Both the position numbers and the translations under genes were made by a program. Under the pieces are notes generated by a model that worked only from the letters and a program-made list of their open reading frames with translations, made no database searches and was not told where the DNA came from. 64,000 bases of DNA from Planomonospora sp. ID82291. GTDB lineage: Bacteria > Actinomycetota > Actinomycetes > Streptosporangiales > Streptosporangiaceae. Positions 43,430 to 52,105 of this stretch are shown in pieces (position 1 is the first letter of the stretch; every line of letters begins with the position of its first letter). The stretch covers positions 310,001-374,000 of the forward strand of contig NZ_JABTEX010000002.1 in assembly GCF_015711645.1 (NCBI RefSeq). Direction: 5' to 3'.

Positions 43430-44897
43430 GCGCAGATTCTCGCGCGTCGTCCGCGCGCATGAACACCGCCACGGCCGCGGCGCCCGCCGCGGCCAGCGCC
43501 GCGCACACCAGCAGTACGTCGCTCATGCCGCCGGTGAAGGACTCCCGGGCGGCGGCGGCGAGCGCGGGGTCGCCGAGCCGTACGGCGGCGGCCACGGAGT
43601 CCCGTGCGGCCTCCGGAGCGCCCCCGGGCAGCCCGTCCGCGTAGCCGGCGGAGAGCAGGCTGCCCAGTCCGGCGACGCCGAACACGCCGCCGACCTGCCG
43701 CAGCGCCTGCAGCGTGCCGGAGCCCGCGCCCACCCGCTCCTGGGGCAGTACGGCCAGCACGCCGTCCATCGCCGGGACCATCGCCAGCCCCACGCCGGCC
43801 CCCGCCACGGTCAGCCAGACGGCGATGAAGCCGTATCCGGAGGAGGCGCCGGTCAGGGCGCCGAGGGCGAGGCCGCCGGCGAGCAGCGCCAGGCCGGCCG
43901 GCAGGAGCACACGCAGGCTCAGCCGGCCCAGCAGGCGCTCGCCGGCCAGGCCGCCGGCCATCAGGCCGAGCACCATGGGCACGACGCGGATCCCGGTGCC
44001 GAACGCGTCGTGTCCCAGGACGGCCTGGAGGTGGAGCGGGACCACGAACAGCACGCCCATCATGGCCAGCGAGACGAGGGTCGCGCCGGCGGAGCCCCAC
44101 AGGAAGACCCGGTCGGTGAAGAGGCGGAGGTCCATCATGGGCGCGGGGGAGCGGGCCTCCACCATGACGAACGCGGTGAGCAGGACCACGCCGGCGGCGA
44201 GCGGGACCAGCACGGCGGGTGAGGTCCAGCCGGCCGAGGGCGCCTCGATCACGCCGTGGACCAGCGCGGCGAGCCCGCCGACCGAGAGCAGCGCGCCGGG
44301 CAGGTCGAAGCGGGGCCGCCGCTCGTCGCGCGACTCCGGCAGCAGCACCGCGGCCGCCGCCAGGGCGACGGCCACCACGGGGAGGTTGATCAGGAAGATC
44401 GAGCCCCAGTGGAAGCGGTCGAGCAGATAGCCGCCGAGGATCGGTCCCAGTGGCAGGCCGAGGGCCATCCCCGCCGACCAGGCCGCGATGGCCTTCGAAC
44501 GCTCGTGCGGAGGGAAGAGGCTCGGCAGGATCGACACGGAGAGCGGCATGATCAGGGCGCCCCCGGCGCCGAGGAGTACGCGGGCGGCGATGAGCGCCGC
44601 CGAACCCCCGGCCGTCGCGGCGAGGAGCGAGGCCGCGCCGAAGACGGCCAGCCCGGTCAGGAGGAGGCGCTTGCGGCCGAAGCGGTCACCGAGGACGCCG
44701 GCGGGGAGGAGGAGGGCGGCGAAGGGGATCAGGTAGGCGTCCACGATCCACTGCAGCTCGCCGGTCGAGGCGCCGAGGTCCACGGCGAGCGTGGGCAGGG
44801 CGACGTTCAGGATCGTCGCGTCCAGTCCGATGACGAGAACGCTCAGCACCAGCGCGGCCAGGGCCCACCAGCGACGGGAAGAAATGATAGCAACCAT
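43407..44897 (-). CDS. MFS drug exporter, DHA2 (EmrB/QacA) family
   Basis: The 496-residue protein has about 14 transmembrane helices. The opening LDATILNVALPTLAVDLGAS and GVLGDRFGRKRLLLTG loop (motif A) are typical of proton-driven DHA2 multidrug exporters. The ATG at 44897 has no ribosome site: a coding-strand -35 TTGACA (44934-44929) and TACTCT (44909-44904, 19-nt spacer) place the start of transcription near the ATG, so it is probably leaderless. The TetR operator sits on this -10 box. Substrate unknown. Confidence 0.9.
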   Translation of the reverse strand: MVAIISSRRWWALAALVLSVLVIGLDATILNVALPTLAVDLGASTGELQWIVDAYLIPFAALLLPAGVLGDRFGRKRLLLTGLAVFGAASLLAATAGGSAALIAARVLLGAGGALIMPLSVSILPSLFPPHERSKAIAAWSAGMALGLPLGPILGGYLLDRFHWGSIFLINLPVVAVALAAAAVLLPESRDERRPRFDLPGALLSVGGLAALVHGVIEAPSAGWTSPAVLVPLAAGVVLLTAFVMVEARSPAPMMDLRLFTDRVFLWGSAGATLVSLAMMGVLFVVPLHLQAVLGHDAFGTGIRVVPMVLGLMAGGLAGERLLGRLSLRVLLPAGLALLAGGLALGALTGASSGYGFIAVWLTVAGAGVGLAMVPAMDGVLAVLPQERVGAGSGTLQALRQVGGVFGVAGLGSLLSAGYADGLPGGAPEAARDSVAAAVRLGDPALAAAARESFTGGMSDVLLVCAALAAAGAAAVAVFMRADDARESAHELTSAP

Positions 44898-44899
44898 GA

Positions 44900-44918
44900 T
44901 TTGAGAGTAACTCTCAAA
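44900..44918. promoter_or_regulatory. TetR operator over the MFS promoter
   Basis: TTTGAGAG-TAA-CTCTCAAA is a perfect 19-bp inverted repeat. It covers the minus-strand -10 box and ends 2 bp from the MFS start codon, so a bound repressor would block initiation. Confidence 0.8.
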
Positions 44919-44964
44919 ATCTAGCTTGTGTCAAAATATTTCCCGGCCCATCTTTGTGAAATGG

Positions 44965-44980
44965 TGTAATCTTCATTACA
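44965..44980. promoter_or_regulatory. palindrome over the start of the gene at 44980
   Basis: TGTAAT-CTTC-ATTACA is a perfect inverted repeat whose last base is the A of the start codon. It contains TAATCT (44967-44972), a leaderless-type -10 box 7 nt before the ATG. Its placement suggests tight repression, perhaps by the gene's own product. Confidence 0.55.
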
Positions 44981-45507
44981 TGGAGAACGAAGAAGTAGAG
45001 GCGCAGCTGCGCGGTTGGTTCACGGGCCGGCTGCCCGAGGAGTGGTTCGACGGTCCGCTCGAGATCACCCTGGACCGCGAGGAGATCACGGTGGTGGGTG
45101 CGCTCCGCCCGCCCGCGTCCGCCGCGGGCTCCTCGGAGGTGGAGCGGGTCGCCGCCGTGGAGGGCGCCGTGCAGCGCTTCCGGGAGGAGACCCGGGAGCG
45201 GCGCATCGAGGTCGCCCTGGAGGCCGAGCACCGGTTCCGGCGGAAGGTCTCCTGGGGGGTCGCGGTCGAGGGGGAGCGGGTGATGTTCACCACACTGTCG
45301 GTCCCCGTCATGACGCGGCTGCGCCAGTCCGAGCGCCGGGTGCTGGACACCCTCGTGGCCGCCGGAGTGGCGCGCAGCCGCAGTGACGCGCTCGCCTGGT
45401 GCGTGCGCCTGGTGGGCCGGCACGCCGACACCTGGCTGGCCGATCTGCGGGACGCGCTCCAGCACGTCGACCGGGTGCGGGCGGCGGGCCCCGACGTGAC
45501 GTCCTGA
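44980..45507 (+). CDS. uncharacterised protein with possible ribbon-helix-helix C-terminus
   Basis: The 175-residue soluble protein opens MENEEVEAQLRGWFTGRLPE and has an alpha/beta middle. The C-terminal segment RRVLDTLVAAGVARSRSDAL, then AWCVRLVGRHADTWLADLRD resembles the way CopG/RHH proteins present an SRSDAL turn, but this is only a visual match. It seems leaderless (TAATCT, 7 nt, ATG). It is divergent from the MFS/TetR operon, 82 bp apart. Confidence 0.7.
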   Translation: MENEEVEAQLRGWFTGRLPEEWFDGPLEITLDREEITVVGALRPPASAAGSSEVERVAAVEGAVQRFREETRERRIEVALEAEHRFRRKVSWGVAVEGERVMFTTLSVPVMTRLRQSERRVLDTLVAAGVARSRSDALAWCVRLVGRHADTWLADLRDALQHVDRVRAAGPDVTS

Positions 45508-45535
45508 GGCTGGGCAGGGAAAAGGCCCTGTCGCG

Positions 45536-45732
45536 TGGTCTGAACCTTTCGGCTCATTGGTTTAGACCTTCCGCAATGGCCTATACCAATCTTTGGTGCG
45601 GTTTATTTAAGCTCGCTTCTTTTGGGTAGGGGAACGCAATCATCGCGGCCTCTGCCAGCCCATACGTCCGACGGTGGGACCGGGCGGAGGTCGTGGAGAC
45701 GCGCGCCGGGAGTAATTCACTGGTCTATGCCA
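45536..45732. promoter_or_regulatory. four dre-like (GntR/HutC-type) boxes upstream of pckG
   Basis: Compared with the DasR-type consensus TGGTCTAGACCA, the boxes are TGGTCTGAACCT (45536-45547, 9/12), TGGTTTAGACCT (45558-45569, 10/12), TGGCCTATACCA (45577-45588, 10/12) and TGGTCTATGCCA (45721-45732, 10/12, in flanks ACTGG...CCAATT). The first three are spaced 22 and 19 bp, about two helical turns. The stretch 45508-45796 holds no gene and is AT-richer than its surroundings. Regulator identity is inferred. Confidence 0.6.
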
Positions 45733-45796
45733 ATTGGATTGCATCCGGTTTCTTGTCGATGATGATTCCGCCTGAGAAGCGTGAGGAGCCGCCACA

Positions 45797-47596
45797 GTGA
45801 CCGCAACCGTTGACGTATCCACCTCCAGTCCGACCACCCACGAGGAACTGATCGCCTGGGTCAACGAGATCGCCGAGCTCACCCGTCCGGACCGGATCGA
45901 GTGGTGCGACGGCTCGGAGGCCGAGTGGACGCGCCTGACGAACCTGCTGGTCGAGCAGGGCACGTTCAAGCGCCTGGCCAAGCGGCAGAACAGCTTCTAC
46001 GCCGCCTCCGACCCGAGCGACGTCGCCCGCGTCGAGGACCGCACCTACATCTGCTCCGAGAAGGAGGAGGACGCCGGGCCGACCAACAACTGGATCGCCC
46101 CGGCCGAGATGCGGGCGACCTTCGGCGAGCTGTTCGCCGGCTGCATGCGCGGGCGCACGATGTACGTGGTCCCGTTCTGCATGGGCCCGCTCGGCGGCGA
46201 GATCTCCCAGCTCGGCGTCGAGATCACCGACTCGCCCTACGTGGCGGTCTCGATGCGGATCATGACCAGGATGGGCGAGCCCGCCCTCCGCCTCATCGAG
46301 GAGCGCGGCGACTTCGTCAAGGCCGTGCACTCGGTCGGCGCCCCCCTGGAGCCCGGCCAGGCCGACGTGCCGTGGCCGTGCAGCTCCACCAAGTACATCA
46401 GCCACTTCCCCGAGACCCGCGAGATCTGGTCCTACGGCTCCGGGTACGGCGGCAACGCCCTGCTCGGCAAGAAGTGCTACGCGCTGCGCATCGCCAGCAC
46501 CATGGCCCGGGACGAGGGCTGGCTGGCCGAGCACATGCTCATCCTCAAGCTCACCCCGCCGGCCGGGGAGACCCGCTACATCGCGGCGGCCTTCCCCTCC
46601 GCGTGCGGCAAGACCAACCTCGCCATGCTCCAGCCGACGATCCCGGGCTGGAAGGTCGAGACGATCGGCGACGACATCGCCTGGATGCGCTTCGGCGACG
46701 ACGGCCGGCTGTACGCGATCAACCCGGAGGCGGGCTTCTTCGGCGTCGCGCCCGGCACCGGCGAGTCCACCAACGCCAACGCGGTCAAGGCGCTCTGGGG
46801 CAACAGCATCTTCACCAACGTCGCCCTCACCGATGACGGCGACGTGTGGTGGGAGGGCCTGACCGACGAGCCCCCGGCGCACCTGACCGACTGGAAGGGG
46901 CGCGACTGGACCCCGGGCGGCGACGAGCCCGCCGCCCACCCGAACGCCCGCTTCACGGTGCCCGCCGGCCAGTGCCCGACCATCGCCCCCGAGTGGCAGG
47001 ACCCCGCGGGGGTGCCGATCTCGGCGATCCTGTTCGGCGGACGCCGGGCCACCGCGGTCCCGCTGGTCACCGAGGCGCGCGATTGGAACCACGGCGTCTT
47101 CATCGGGGCGAACATCGCCTCCGAGAAGACCGCCGCCGCCGAGGGCAAGGTCGGCGAGCTGCGCCGCGACCCCTTCGCGATGCTGCCGTTCTGCGGGTAC
47201 AACATGGGCGACTACTTCGCCCACTGGGTCCGGATCGGCGAGCGCGCGGGCGCGCGGCTGCCGCGGATCTACTACGTGAACTGGTTCCGCAAGAACGCCG
47301 ACGGCGCGTTCATCTGGCCCGGCTTCGGCGAGAACAGCCGCGTGCTCAAGTGGATCGTGGACCGCCTCAACGGGCGGGCCGAGGCCGTCGAGACGCCCAT
47401 CGGCATGCTCCCGGCCGAGCTGGACACCGAGGGCCTCGACCTGTCCGAGGAGGACCTGGCCACCCTGTTCACCGTGGACCGGGAGGTCTGGCGGGAGGAG
47501 ACGAAGCTGATCCCGCCCTTCTTCGAGACCTTCGGCGACCACCTGCCCCGCGAACTCTGGGACGAGTACAACGCCCTGGTCGAGCGCCTGGGCTGA
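45797..47596 (+). CDS. pckG: phosphoenolpyruvate carboxykinase (GTP)
   Basis: The 599-residue enzyme makes PEP from oxaloacetate and GTP, the first step of gluconeogenesis. It has the P-loop [13 protein letters not shown] near residue 270, the metal/substrate motifs [11 protein letters not shown] and [20 protein letters not shown], and the guanine-binding [20 protein letters not shown] near residue 500. The length and these motifs fit the GTP-dependent, not the ATP-dependent, family. The GTG at 45797 has GAGG upstream. Four GntR-type boxes precede it, suggesting carbon-source control. Confidence 0.95.
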   Translation: MTATVDVSTSSPTTHEELIAWVNEIAELTRPDRIEWCDGSEAEWTRLTNLLVEQGTFKRLAKRQNSFYAASDPSDVARVEDRTYICSEKEEDAGPTNNWIAPAEMRATFGELFAGCMRGRTMYVVPFCMGPLGGEISQLGVEITDSPYVAVSMRIMTRMGEPALRLIEERGDFVKAVHSVGAPLEPGQADVPWPCSSTKYISHFPETREIWSYGSGYGGNALLGKKCYALRIASTMARDEGWLAEHMLILKLTPPAGETRYIAAAFPSACGKTNLAMLQPTIPGWKVETIGDDIAWMRFGDDGRLYAINPEAGFFGVAPGTGESTNANAVKALWGNSIFTNVALTDDGDVWWEGLTDEPPAHLTDWKGRDWTPGGDEPAAHPNARFTVPAGQCPTIAPEWQDPAGVPISAILFGGRRATAVPLVTEARDWNHGVFIGANIASEKTAAAEGKVGELRRDPFAMLPFCGYNMGDYFAHWVRIGERAGARLPRIYYVNWFRKNADGAFIWPGFGENSRVLKWIVDRLNGRAEAVETPIGMLPAELDTEGLDLSEEDLATLFTVDREVWREETKLIPPFFETFGDHLPRELWDEYNALVERLG

Positions 47597-47943
47597 CGGC
47601 GGGGACGCCGGCGGCCGGGGCCTCCCGGCGGAGCCCGGCTCCCCGCCTGACCGACCACGTGCGTGTCCGACGGGACCCGCCGGCTCCATCCGGGAGGCCC
47701 CGGCCGCCGGCAGGTCCGCCCGGCCGGGGCCGCGCGGTACGGCCGGGGCCGCGTGGTACGGCCGGGGCCGCGCGGTACGGCCCGGCGGCGTCCGCCCGGC
47801 CGGGGCCGCGCCGTACGGCGGCAGGCCGGGGAACGGGGTGCTCCGGTGGAGCGACCGGATTGAGACCTCCGGGCTGAAACTTCCTCGGGGTCCCGGGCGT
47901 CTACCTGACAAACGGGGCCGACACCCCTTCCCAGGAGGCGGAC
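47597..47943. other. 347-bp gene-free stretch, repeat-rich
   Basis: Between pckG and the MNIO cassette there is no credible gene. The first half is extremely GC-rich and holds the 19-bp repeats at 47721-47815. The second half (47850-47943) is more balanced and ends in AGGAGG before the GTG at 47944, so the cassette promoter should lie there; TTGAGA at 47860-47865 is a possible -35. Confidence 0.5.
47721..47815. repeat. 19-bp GC-rich tandem repeats
   Basis: CGGCCGGGGCCGCGCGGTA occurs at 47721-47739, 47740-47758 (one mismatch) and 47759-47777 in tandem, with a fourth diverged copy at 47797-47815. Confidence 0.85.
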
Positions 47944-48927
47944 GTGGAAGTCGTACTGTTCGTCATCGCGGTCATCCTGCTCGGGGCCGTGGTCACCTTG
48001 TCGACGGTCCTGAGCGGGCAGCAGCGTGAGGTCCGCGAGGCCGCCGCGTACCACCAGGGGCGGCCGATCACCCCCTACCACCTGGCCTACCTGGCCGGCG
48101 GGCCGCGCCGTACGGTCAACACCGCGTTCGCCATGCTCGCCAGGGGCGGCGGCATCCGGGTCGCGCGCGGCGGGCGGATCGGTCTCGTGGCCGGGGCCCC
48201 GCCGTCTCCGGACGGCATCGAGCACGCCGTCCTGTCGGCCCTGGCCGCCCGCTCCGGCACCTGCCCGGTCGGGGAGCTGCGCCGTACGGTGGCCGAGGGG
48301 CCGGCCATGGCGGCCCTGCGCGGCGACCTGGAGGGCATGGGCCTGCTGGTGCCCGGCGGCGCGCTGGACGGGGCGGGCAGGTCGCTGAGGCGGCTCCTGG
48401 TCGTCTCGCTGCTCGCGGCGTTCCTCACCGCCGACGCCGTCGTGCTGCTCGCCGTCCTGGACCTCGCGGAGCCCGGGCTGGGCATCGGCGCGGTGCTGAT
48501 CGGCTTCGCGGCGGCGCTGATCGGCCTGATCACCTACGGTACGCAGCGCAGGGCGCTGCGCAACGTGCTCACCCGGGCCGGGCGCGACGTGCTCGACTCC
48601 GCCCGCCGCGTGCACATCCGGGGGGCCGCCCACCCGGCGGGCGGCGACCTGGCCTTCGCGGTCGGCGCCCCGGTCGCCCTGTACGGCCTCAGCGAGGCCG
48701 GCGACCCCGCGCTGGAGGAGGAGCTGAAGCAGTCCGACGGCGGCGCCGGCTCCGTGGGCGGCGCGTGCGGCGGCGGCGACTTCGGCTCCGGAGGCTCGGG
48801 CGACGCCACCTACGGCGGCGGGGACTTCGGCTCGGGAGGCGACTCCGGGGGCGGTTCCGGAGGCGACTCGGGCGGCGGGTCCAGTTGCGGGGGCGGTGGC
48901 TGCGGCGGCGGCTGCGGCGGCGGATGA
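47944..48927 (+). CDS. TIGR04222 membrane protein with Gly/Cys-rich C-terminus
   Basis: The 327-residue protein has an N-terminal transmembrane helix (about 4-24), a soluble alpha/beta stretch typical of the TIGR04222 family, two more hydrophobic segments (about 140-185) and a C-terminal 75 residues almost purely Gly, Ser and Asp. Cysteines in the tail are C275, C315, C320 and C324, the last three in [20 protein letters not shown] lies 7 nt before the GTG. The stop overlaps the start of the DUF692 gene (ATGA), so expression is coupled. The tail looks like a substrate segment for the MNIO enzyme (inference from MNIO-RiPP biology). Confidence 0.88.
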   Translation: MEVVLFVIAVILLGAVVTLSTVLSGQQREVREAAAYHQGRPITPYHLAYLAGGPRRTVNTAFAMLARGGGIRVARGGRIGLVAGAPPSPDGIEHAVLSALAARSGTCPVGELRRTVAEGPAMAALRGDLEGMGLLVPGGALDGAGRSLRRLLVVSLLAAFLTADAVVLLAVLDLAEPGLGIGAVLIGFAAALIGLITYGTQRRALRNVLTRAGRDVLDSARRVHIRGAAHPAGGDLAFAVGAPVALYGLSEAGDPALEEELKQSDGGAGSVGGACGGGDFGSGGSGDATYGGGDFGSGGDSGGGSGGDSGGGSSCGGGGCGGGCGGG

Positions 48928-49793
48928 GCGAGGGGCGGCCGGAGACCGGAGAACGTTCGCCGGTGGTGACGGAGGGGGAGGCGGCGGTGGGTGAGCGGCT
49001 CGGCGTCGGGATCGGCTGGCGGCCGGAGATCGACCTGACCGTGGAACGCCTGCCCGGCGTCGACTTCGTCGAGGTCGTCGCGGAGAACGTCCGCCCCGAT
49101 CGGCTCCCGGAGTCGCTGCGGGTGCTGCGCGCCCGCAGTGTGCCGGTGATCCCGCACGGGGTCGGGCTGGGCGTCGGCGGGGCCGAGCCGCCGGACCCCG
49201 GTCGGCTGGCGCACCTGGCGGCCTGCGCGGAGGCGCTGGACGCGCCGCTGGTCAGCGAGCACCTCGCCTTCGTGCGGGCGGGCGGGCTGGAGGCGGGCCA
49301 CCTGCTGCCGGTCCCGCGGACCCGGCGGGCGCTCGCGGTCGTGACGGAGAACGTGCGGCGGGCACAGGACGCCCTGCCCGTCCCGCTGGCGCTGGAGAAC
49401 GTGGCGGCGCTCTTCGGCTGGCCGGAGGACGAGATGACCGAGGCGGAGTTCCTCGGCGAGCTGGTCGCCGCGACCGGGGTCGGGCTCCTCGTCGACGTGG
49501 CCAACCTCTACACCAACCAGGTCAACCTGGGCCTGTCGGCCGTCGGGGCGCTGGACGCGCTGCCGCTGTCCGCGCTCGCCTACGTCCACGTGGCGGGTGG
49601 CCACGAGCACGGCGGGCTCTGGCACGACACCCACACCGCGCACGTCTCCGACGAGATCCTGGCCGTCCTGTCGGAGCTCTGCGCCCGGGTGGACCCGCCC
49701 GGGGTGCTGCTGGAGTGGGACGCCGACTACCCGAGCGACGCGGTGCTGGAGTCCGAGCTGGACCGGATCCGCGAGGCGATGGCCCGTGGCTGA
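48924..49793 (+). CDS. DUF692 (MNIO) multinuclear iron oxidative enzyme
   Basis: The 289-residue TIM-barrel protein has the complete DUF692 metal-ligand pattern: AEN at 53-55, PHG with H78, SEH at 111-113, ENV with E158/N159, DVANLYTN with D191 and N194, YVHVAGGH with H222 and H227, HDTHTAH from 234, and LEWDADYP with E264. Characterised members (MbnB, TglH) modify cysteines of ribosomally made peptides using a di- or tri-iron centre and O2, together with a partner protein. It overlaps both neighbours, forming a tight three-gene unit. The cysteine-bearing tail of the upstream protein is the obvious candidate substrate. Confidence 0.92.
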   Translation: MSEGRPETGERSPVVTEGEAAVGERLGVGIGWRPEIDLTVERLPGVDFVEVVAENVRPDRLPESLRVLRARSVPVIPHGVGLGVGGAEPPDPGRLAHLAACAEALDAPLVSEHLAFVRAGGLEAGHLLPVPRTRRALAVVTENVRRAQDALPVPLALENVAALFGWPEDEMTEAEFLGELVAATGVGLLVDVANLYTNQVNLGLSAVGALDALPLSALAYVHVAGGHEHGGLWHDTHTAHVSDEILAVLSELCARVDPPGVLLEWDADYPSDAVLESELDRIREAMARG

Positions 49794-50394
49794 GGCCGCT
49801 CCTCGGCAGGAGCCCGCCGGGGCGCGGGCGGCGGACCGGGAGGAGCCCGCCGGGGCGCGGGCGGCGGACCGGGAGGGATCGGGCCCCGGCGGGCGGTGCG
49901 GGCGGGAGGAGCTGGCGAGGGCGCAGGCCGAGCTGCTGGCCGCCCTGGTGGCGGGGGCGCAGGCGCCCCCGGGGTTCGACGGGGAGCGCCTGCGGATCCA
50001 GGCGGCGAGCCTGGTCGCCAAGCGGCGGAGCCTGGTGGCCCGGCTCCGCCCGGACCTGGTGCAGGCCCTCGGTGAGGGCTTCCGGGCCGAGTTCGCCGCC
50101 TACGCCTCCGGCCGGCCCAGGCCGCCGGGCGGTTCCCGCGCCGACGCCGCGGACTTCGCCGAGCACCTCGCCCGGACCGGGCGGATCGCGGCCGGGAACG
50201 GGATCGCGGCAGGGAACACGACCGCGGCAGGGAACGCGGCAGGGAACACGACCGCGACGGGGAACGGGACCCGGGCCGGGGGCGGAGCCGTCGCCGACCC
50301 GTCGCGGACGCCGGGCCGGTGGGCCCGCCTGGTCCGGTGGCTGGTCCGGTGGCTGGGCGGGGAGCGGGAGACGAGGGAGGGTGACGGACGGTGA
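49786..50394 (+). CDS. probable partner protein of the MNIO enzyme
   Basis: The 202-residue protein starts with a GTG that overlaps the DUF692 stop by 8 bp. Residues 1-30 hold an [11 protein letters not shown] duplication. The conserved core (about 40-110) is helical: [57 protein letters not shown]. It recalls the short N-terminal part of MNIO partners (DUF2063/MbnC type) and SCO6045-like proteins, but this is a visual match only. A GN(T/G)xAAGN repeat follows, then an amphipathic [14 protein letters not shown] end. Position strongly suggests it delivers the substrate to DUF692. Confidence 0.7.
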   Translation: MAEAAPRQEPAGARAADREEPAGARAADREGSGPGGRCGREELARAQAELLAALVAGAQAPPGFDGERLRIQAASLVAKRRSLVARLRPDLVQALGEGFRAEFAAYASGRPRPPGGSRADAADFAEHLARTGRIAAGNGIAAGNTTAAGNAAGNTTATGNGTRAGGGAVADPSRTPGRWARLVRWLVRWLGGERETREGDGR

Positions 50395-50436
50395 GCGGGA
50401 CGTTTTGCCGGGGCGAGGCGGGATACGCTCCCTGAC

Positions 50437-51009
50437 GTGGGGGAACTTCGCTGCGTCGACGGATCATGCCTGACCGTCACGCCCGTGGTGTGCCGGGACA
50501 GCGTCGGCGAGCCGTACGAGATCACGCTCGAACTCCGCCGCGACGGCCTGCCGTACGGGACGGTGGGAGAGCGGTGCGGCTGGTTCCTCGCCCGGCTGGC
50601 GCGGGGGGTGGCCGAGGCCCGCGCCGACCGGGCGGCGAAGTGGCCCGACCCCGACGACCGCTTCCCCGGGCCGCCGGACCGCCCGGGCGGCGGGGAGGGC
50701 GGCGAGCGGGACGAGGAACTGTTCGCCTTTCGTTACCGGACCCGCAGGGGCGCGGCCGGCGGCGGCGAACTCCGCTGCCGGCTGCGCACGGTCCCGGTCT
50801 GGGTCCCCGGGGGCGAGGACGCCGGCCGGGGCGCTCCGGGCGGGTGGCGGCTGACCCGCCGGGCGTTCCTGGAGGCCTGGGGGAGCGGCGGGGTGGGGCT
50901 GCGCGCCGTGCTGACCTCGGCCGAGCTGGGCGTCTTCGTGCGGGAGCTCGTCGAGGAGGCCGAGGAGCGGCTGCGGTCCCAGGCGCCCGGGGACGCCGCA
51001 CGCACCTGA
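50437..51009 (+). CDS. uncharacterised protein after the MNIO cassette
   Basis: The 190-residue protein has no transmembrane segment and no recognised domain. It contains a ELRRDGLPYGTVGERCGWFL stretch and a C-terminal amphipathic helix (LGVFVRELVEEAEERLRS). It appears leaderless: TACGCT (50424-50429), 7 nt, then GTG at 50437. It starts 42 bp after the cassette and may be independent of it. Confidence 0.6.
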   Translation: MGELRCVDGSCLTVTPVVCRDSVGEPYEITLELRRDGLPYGTVGERCGWFLARLARGVAEARADRAAKWPDPDDRFPGPPDRPGGGEGGERDEELFAFRYRTRRGAAGGGELRCRLRTVPVWVPGGEDAGRGAPGGWRLTRRAFLEAWGSGGVGLRAVLTSAELGVFVRELVEEAEERLRSQAPGDAART

Positions 51010-51094
51010 GCGCGGGGGCGGAGAGGTCCCCGGGGCGGCGATAATTGCCTGTCGGCGTCCACAGGCGACGGGCGCCCGCGGGAGGGAAATCCAC

Positions 51095-51862
51095 ATGGGC
51101 GTGCGCGATCTCGTGTACCGGCTGTACGAACGGCGGCTGGAGACCAGGCTGTCCCGTGACGGCGACATGGTCCCCCGCCACGTCGGTGTGATCGTGGACG
51201 GCAACCGGCGCTGGGCGCGGTCGATGGGCATCGACGACGTCAGCCGGGGGCACCGCAAGGGCGCGGACAAGATCTCCGAACTGCTCTGCTGGTGCCGGGA
51301 GGCCGGCGTCGAGGTCGTCACCGTGTGGCTGCTGTCCAGCGAGAACATCAACCGCTCCAAGGACGAGCTGGAACCCCTCATGAAGATCATCGAGGATGTG
51401 GTCCAGGAGCTCGTGGCCGACGGCTGGCACATCAAGCCGGTGGGAGCGCTCGATCTGCTGCCCGATCACACGGCACATGTCCTGAAAAATGCAAAAGAAG
51501 AAACATCGCACCGTCCAGGTTTGATTGTGAACGTTGCGGTTGGGTATGGAGGAAGGCGTGAGATCGCTGATGCGGTGCGCTCCCTCCTGCTGGAGCACGC
51601 CAGCAAGGGGGCGACCATCGAGGACCTGGTCGAGGTCCTCGATGTGGAGCAGATCGCGGAGCATCTCTACACGCGCGGCCAGCCCGACCCGGACCTGGTC
51701 ATCCGGACCTCGGGAGAGCAGCGGCTCTCCGGCTTCCTGCTCTGGCAGAGCGCCCACTCCGAGTTCTACTTCTGCGAGGCCTACTGGCCCGACTTCCGCA
51801 AGGTGGACTTCCTCCGGGCGCTCCGCTCCTACGCCGCGCGGCATCGCCGGTACGGCACCTGA
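51095..51862 (+). CDS. cis-prenyltransferase (short-chain isoprenyl diphosphate synthase)
   Basis: The 255-residue enzyme condenses isopentenyl diphosphate in Z-configuration. The signature VGVIVDGNRRWARSMG (catalytic Asp) lies near residue 30, GHRKGADKI near 50, and the C-terminal DLVIRTSGEQRLSGFLLWQS with ELY/F-like SEFYF near 220. It resembles the second actinobacterial prenyltransferase (Rv1086-like, making Z,E-farnesyl diphosphate) as well as UppS; product length cannot be read. GATAAT at 51040-51045 is a likely -10 box. Confidence 0.9.
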   Translation: MGVRDLVYRLYERRLETRLSRDGDMVPRHVGVIVDGNRRWARSMGIDDVSRGHRKGADKISELLCWCREAGVEVVTVWLLSSENINRSKDELEPLMKIIEDVVQELVADGWHIKPVGALDLLPDHTAHVLKNAKEETSHRPGLIVNVAVGYGGRREIADAVRSLLLEHASKGATIEDLVEVLDVEQIAEHLYTRGQPDPDLVIRTSGEQRLSGFLLWQSAHSEFYFCEAYWPDFRKVDFLRALRSYAARHRRYGT

Positions 51863-51936
51863 AACGCAACGTGAACACCCCCTTTCGGTCACGCATGGCC
51901 CATTGGACGGTGGGTATTCAGGACGTACCGTAAGAA

Positions 51937-51959
51937 GTGGGCGGGCGAAGCCCGTCCAC
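51937..51959 (+). terminator. hairpin after the prenyltransferase gene
   Basis: GTGGGCGGGC (51937-51946) pairs with GCCCGTCCAC (51950-51959) around GAA, with one G-U pair. It is followed by TCCGGAGAGGGCC, without T-run, within the 243-bp gap before phoH. Confidence 0.5.
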
Positions 51960-52105
51960 TCCGGAGAGGGCCCGCCTTTGCGTCACGACCTGCTGAGGGG
52001 GGCCGGTCGCCGGCGCCCGCTCGGCATGCCGCGAGCGCGGTCCCGGGTCCGGTCCGCATCCCAGCTCATGGCAGGGCGCCCCCCAGGGCGCCCGGGGGAG
52101 AACGC

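Noticed and set aside
51863-52105. 6C-type small RNA in the gap before phoH
   Set aside because: There is a C6 run near 52080 and a hairpin at 51937-51959, but not the paired C-rich loops in two adjacent stems that define 6C RNA.
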